Part shown: positions 63,701-64,000 of the stretch, one piece after another
Numbering within the stretch: the first letter of the stretch is position 1
Layout of the letters: the number at the start of each line of letters is the position of its first letter
Source of the DNA: Planctomycetaceae bacterium
GTDB taxonomy: Bacteria > Planctomycetota > Planctomycetia > Planctomycetales > Planctomycetaceae
NCBI GenBank assembly: GCA_041398825.1
Contig: JAWKTX010000003.1
Span: 186,001-250,000 of the forward strand
Reading direction: 5' to 3'
DNA length: 64,000 nucleotides
The notes under the pieces: generated by a model
The model's input: only the letters and a program-made list of their open reading frames with translations
Told to the model about the DNA's origin: nothing
Databases searched by the model: none
Position numbers and translations under genes: made by a program

Positions 63701-64000
63701 ACATAATCACGTTTTCACGGATGGAGTCGATCGCTGGGTTCGTCACCTGAGCAAACATCTGATGGAAGTAATCATAAAGCATGCGAGGCTGTTCGCTCAG
63801 GCATGCCAGTGCAGCATCATTGCCCATCGAACCGATCGGGTCCTTGTCTGCCTTCAGCAATGGCAGCAGCATGAACTGCATCGTTTCGGATGTATATCCA
63901 AACGCCTGCATCTTGTTCAGCAGTTCCTGATCTACAATCCGTTCCGGTGGCTGAACTTTCGGAAGCTCGCTGAGCATGATCCGCTGTTCTTCCAGCCATT
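60789..64000 (-). CDS. gltB: Glutamate synthase large subunit (N-terminus beyond window)
   Basis: The reading frame is open to the window edge (residues WLEEQRIMLSELPK read continuously past 63977), so the N-terminal amidotransferase domain lies outside. What is present: the central domain (e.g. SPYLALYALRQARVDGK, DGYSLIVLSDRA), the FMN synthase domain with SYGSISAESHESLAIAMN, GGKSNTGEGGE, GFEGGTGASPL and the [3Fe-4S] site CIMMRKCHLNTCPVGIATQ, and the C-terminal GXGXG domain (GSAGQSLGAWL, GDANDYTGKGLSGGRI). The enzyme makes glutamate from 2-oxoglutarate and glutamine using electrons from GltD. A hairpin separates it from gltD. Confidence 0.97.
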   Translation of the reverse strand, partial: WLEEQRIMLSELPKVQPPERIVDQELLNKMQAFGYTSETMQFMLLPLLKADKDPIGSMGNDAALACLSEQPRMLYDYFHQMFAQVTNPAIDSIRENVIMSLECYIGPEGNLLDTKAEHCHRLAVPHPILTNHQMANLKGINYRGWRSRTIDITYPRAEGTEGLKPALERICREAREAIRDGYSLIVLSDRAISAERVPVSALMATGAVHHHLVRHEERTQIGLIVETGEAREVHHFCLLMGYGADAVSPYLALYALRQARVDGKLSEDWDDDRIIASYRSGVANGMLKVMAKMGISTLQSYKGAQIFEALGLAKEVIDLCFAGTQSRIKGVGFDVLAQESLMRHHLGFPENPDSISHELPNPGLYHWRRNGEKHAWNPHTIGRIQQAARTGDKNAYRDFAELVNKETVRACNLRGLLKFRTGKPVPLSEVEPVQEIVKRFCTGAMSYGSISAESHESLAIAMNRLGGKSNTGEGGEQYDRFTPDPNGDLRRSAIKQVASGRFGVTSWYLTNADELQIKISQGAKPGEGGELPGHKVDKIIAATRLSTPGVGLISPPPHHDIYSIEDLSQLIFDLKNSNRAARISVKLVSEVGVGTVATGVSKGHADNILISGFEGGTGASPLTSIKHAGLPWELGIAETHQTLVMNDLRSRVRLQTDGQLKTGRDVVIATLLGAEEYGFATAPLITLGCIMMRKCHLNTCPVGIATQDKELRRKFQGKPEHVVNYLFMVAEETREIMAELGFRTINEMVGRVDMLELDENVAHWKAKHLDLSPILTPAKKPHENVGTYCTVDQNHALDNVRDMELLEKCQPAIRERKHVRIDTTIQNIDRAFGTILSNEVSKAHGAKGLPTDTIHIKALGSAGQSLGAWLAHGITIEIEGDANDYTGKGLSGGRIIVYPPKTSDFVAEKNILIGNVALYGATSGEAYFRGVAAERFCVRNSGASAVIEGVGDHGCEYMTGGRAVILGQTGRNFAAGMSGGIAYVFDPEGKLLVNCNLEMVELEDVVEEQDVSELKTMIESHLKYTGSTVAKSILNDWVNSLRQFRKVMPVDYKRALRELAEEQAAVASR

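Overview
The window looks like a chromosomal segment of a member of the Planctomycetota, probably of the Planctomycetales. The sequence-based reasons are: two very large PVC-type cytochromes (beta-propeller dehydrogenase-like part, HEAT-like repeats, C-terminal CxxCH domain); a WD40 protein with a long Ala/Gln-rich coiled coil; a Gfo/Idh/MocA oxidoreductase with a Tat signal; an EF-hand-like repeat protein; TPR/FG-GAP/ASPIC-UnbV proteins; a DapL-type lysine/peptidoglycan branch; and weak or absent Shine-Dalgarno sequences at many starts. The assignment is an inference. No rRNA, tRNA, CRISPR array, integrase or transposase was recognised.

Layout. 1-6716 (+): the 3' part of a WD40/coiled-coil protein ending in a clear terminator, then a MotA/TolQ/ExbB-like channel protein and two paralogous ExbD-like single-span proteins. 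6768-7910 (-): a six-bladed NHL protein. 8406-12320 (+): a hybrid histidine kinase and an HD-GYP response regulator. 12503-15233 (+): a secreted PHB-depolymerase-type esterase and a protein with nine EF-hand-like loops. 15249-17461 (-): an AsmA-like single-span protein and a Tll0287-type monoheme cytochrome. 17701-22336 (+): a PVC cytochrome fused to a rhodanese domain, then a TauE/SafE-type exporter bracketed by inverted copies of a ~92-bp palindromic element. 22519-26703: an FMN reductase (-) and DnaE2 (+). 26705-29875 (-): an AmmeMemoRadiSam fusion protein. 30056-31641: EVE (-), GNAT (+) and Dabb (-) genes. 31780-34956 (-): dnaX-ybaB-recR. 35224-36126 (-): a zinc-ribbon protein with an Arg-rich tail. 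36458-42880 (+): a CehA/McbA-type PHP protein and a second PVC cytochrome, followed by two tandem copies of the ~92-bp element. 43169-49871 (-): an unrecognised membrane-anchored protein, a pentaheme/TPR membrane protein, and dapL. 50053-57622 (-): YdcF-like protein, TPR-CRTAC1 lipoprotein, a tiny lipoprotein, a TPR protein, an FG-GAP protein and a YfcE-like phosphodiesterase. 57739-64000 (-): a Tat-exported oxidoreductase, then gltD and the 3' part of gltB.

How the genes work together. Several themes concern the envelope: an energised ExbB/ExbD-like machine, periplasmic or outer-surface electron transfer (two PVC cytochromes, a monoheme and a pentaheme protein), and secreted or lipid-anchored repeat proteins. 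Housekeeping is represented by dnaX-ybaB-recR (replication and repair), gltBD (ammonia assimilation) and dapL (diaminopimelate).

The most unusual items are the AmmeMemoRadiSam fusion with an apparent second, decayed AMMECR1 domain; the ExbD-like pair in which only one partner keeps the membrane aspartate; the cytochrome-rhodanese fusion beside a TauE-type exporter; the ~92-bp palindromic repeat family hugging gene 3' ends; and the 50-57 kb TPR/FG-GAP cluster containing a 60-residue lipoprotein.
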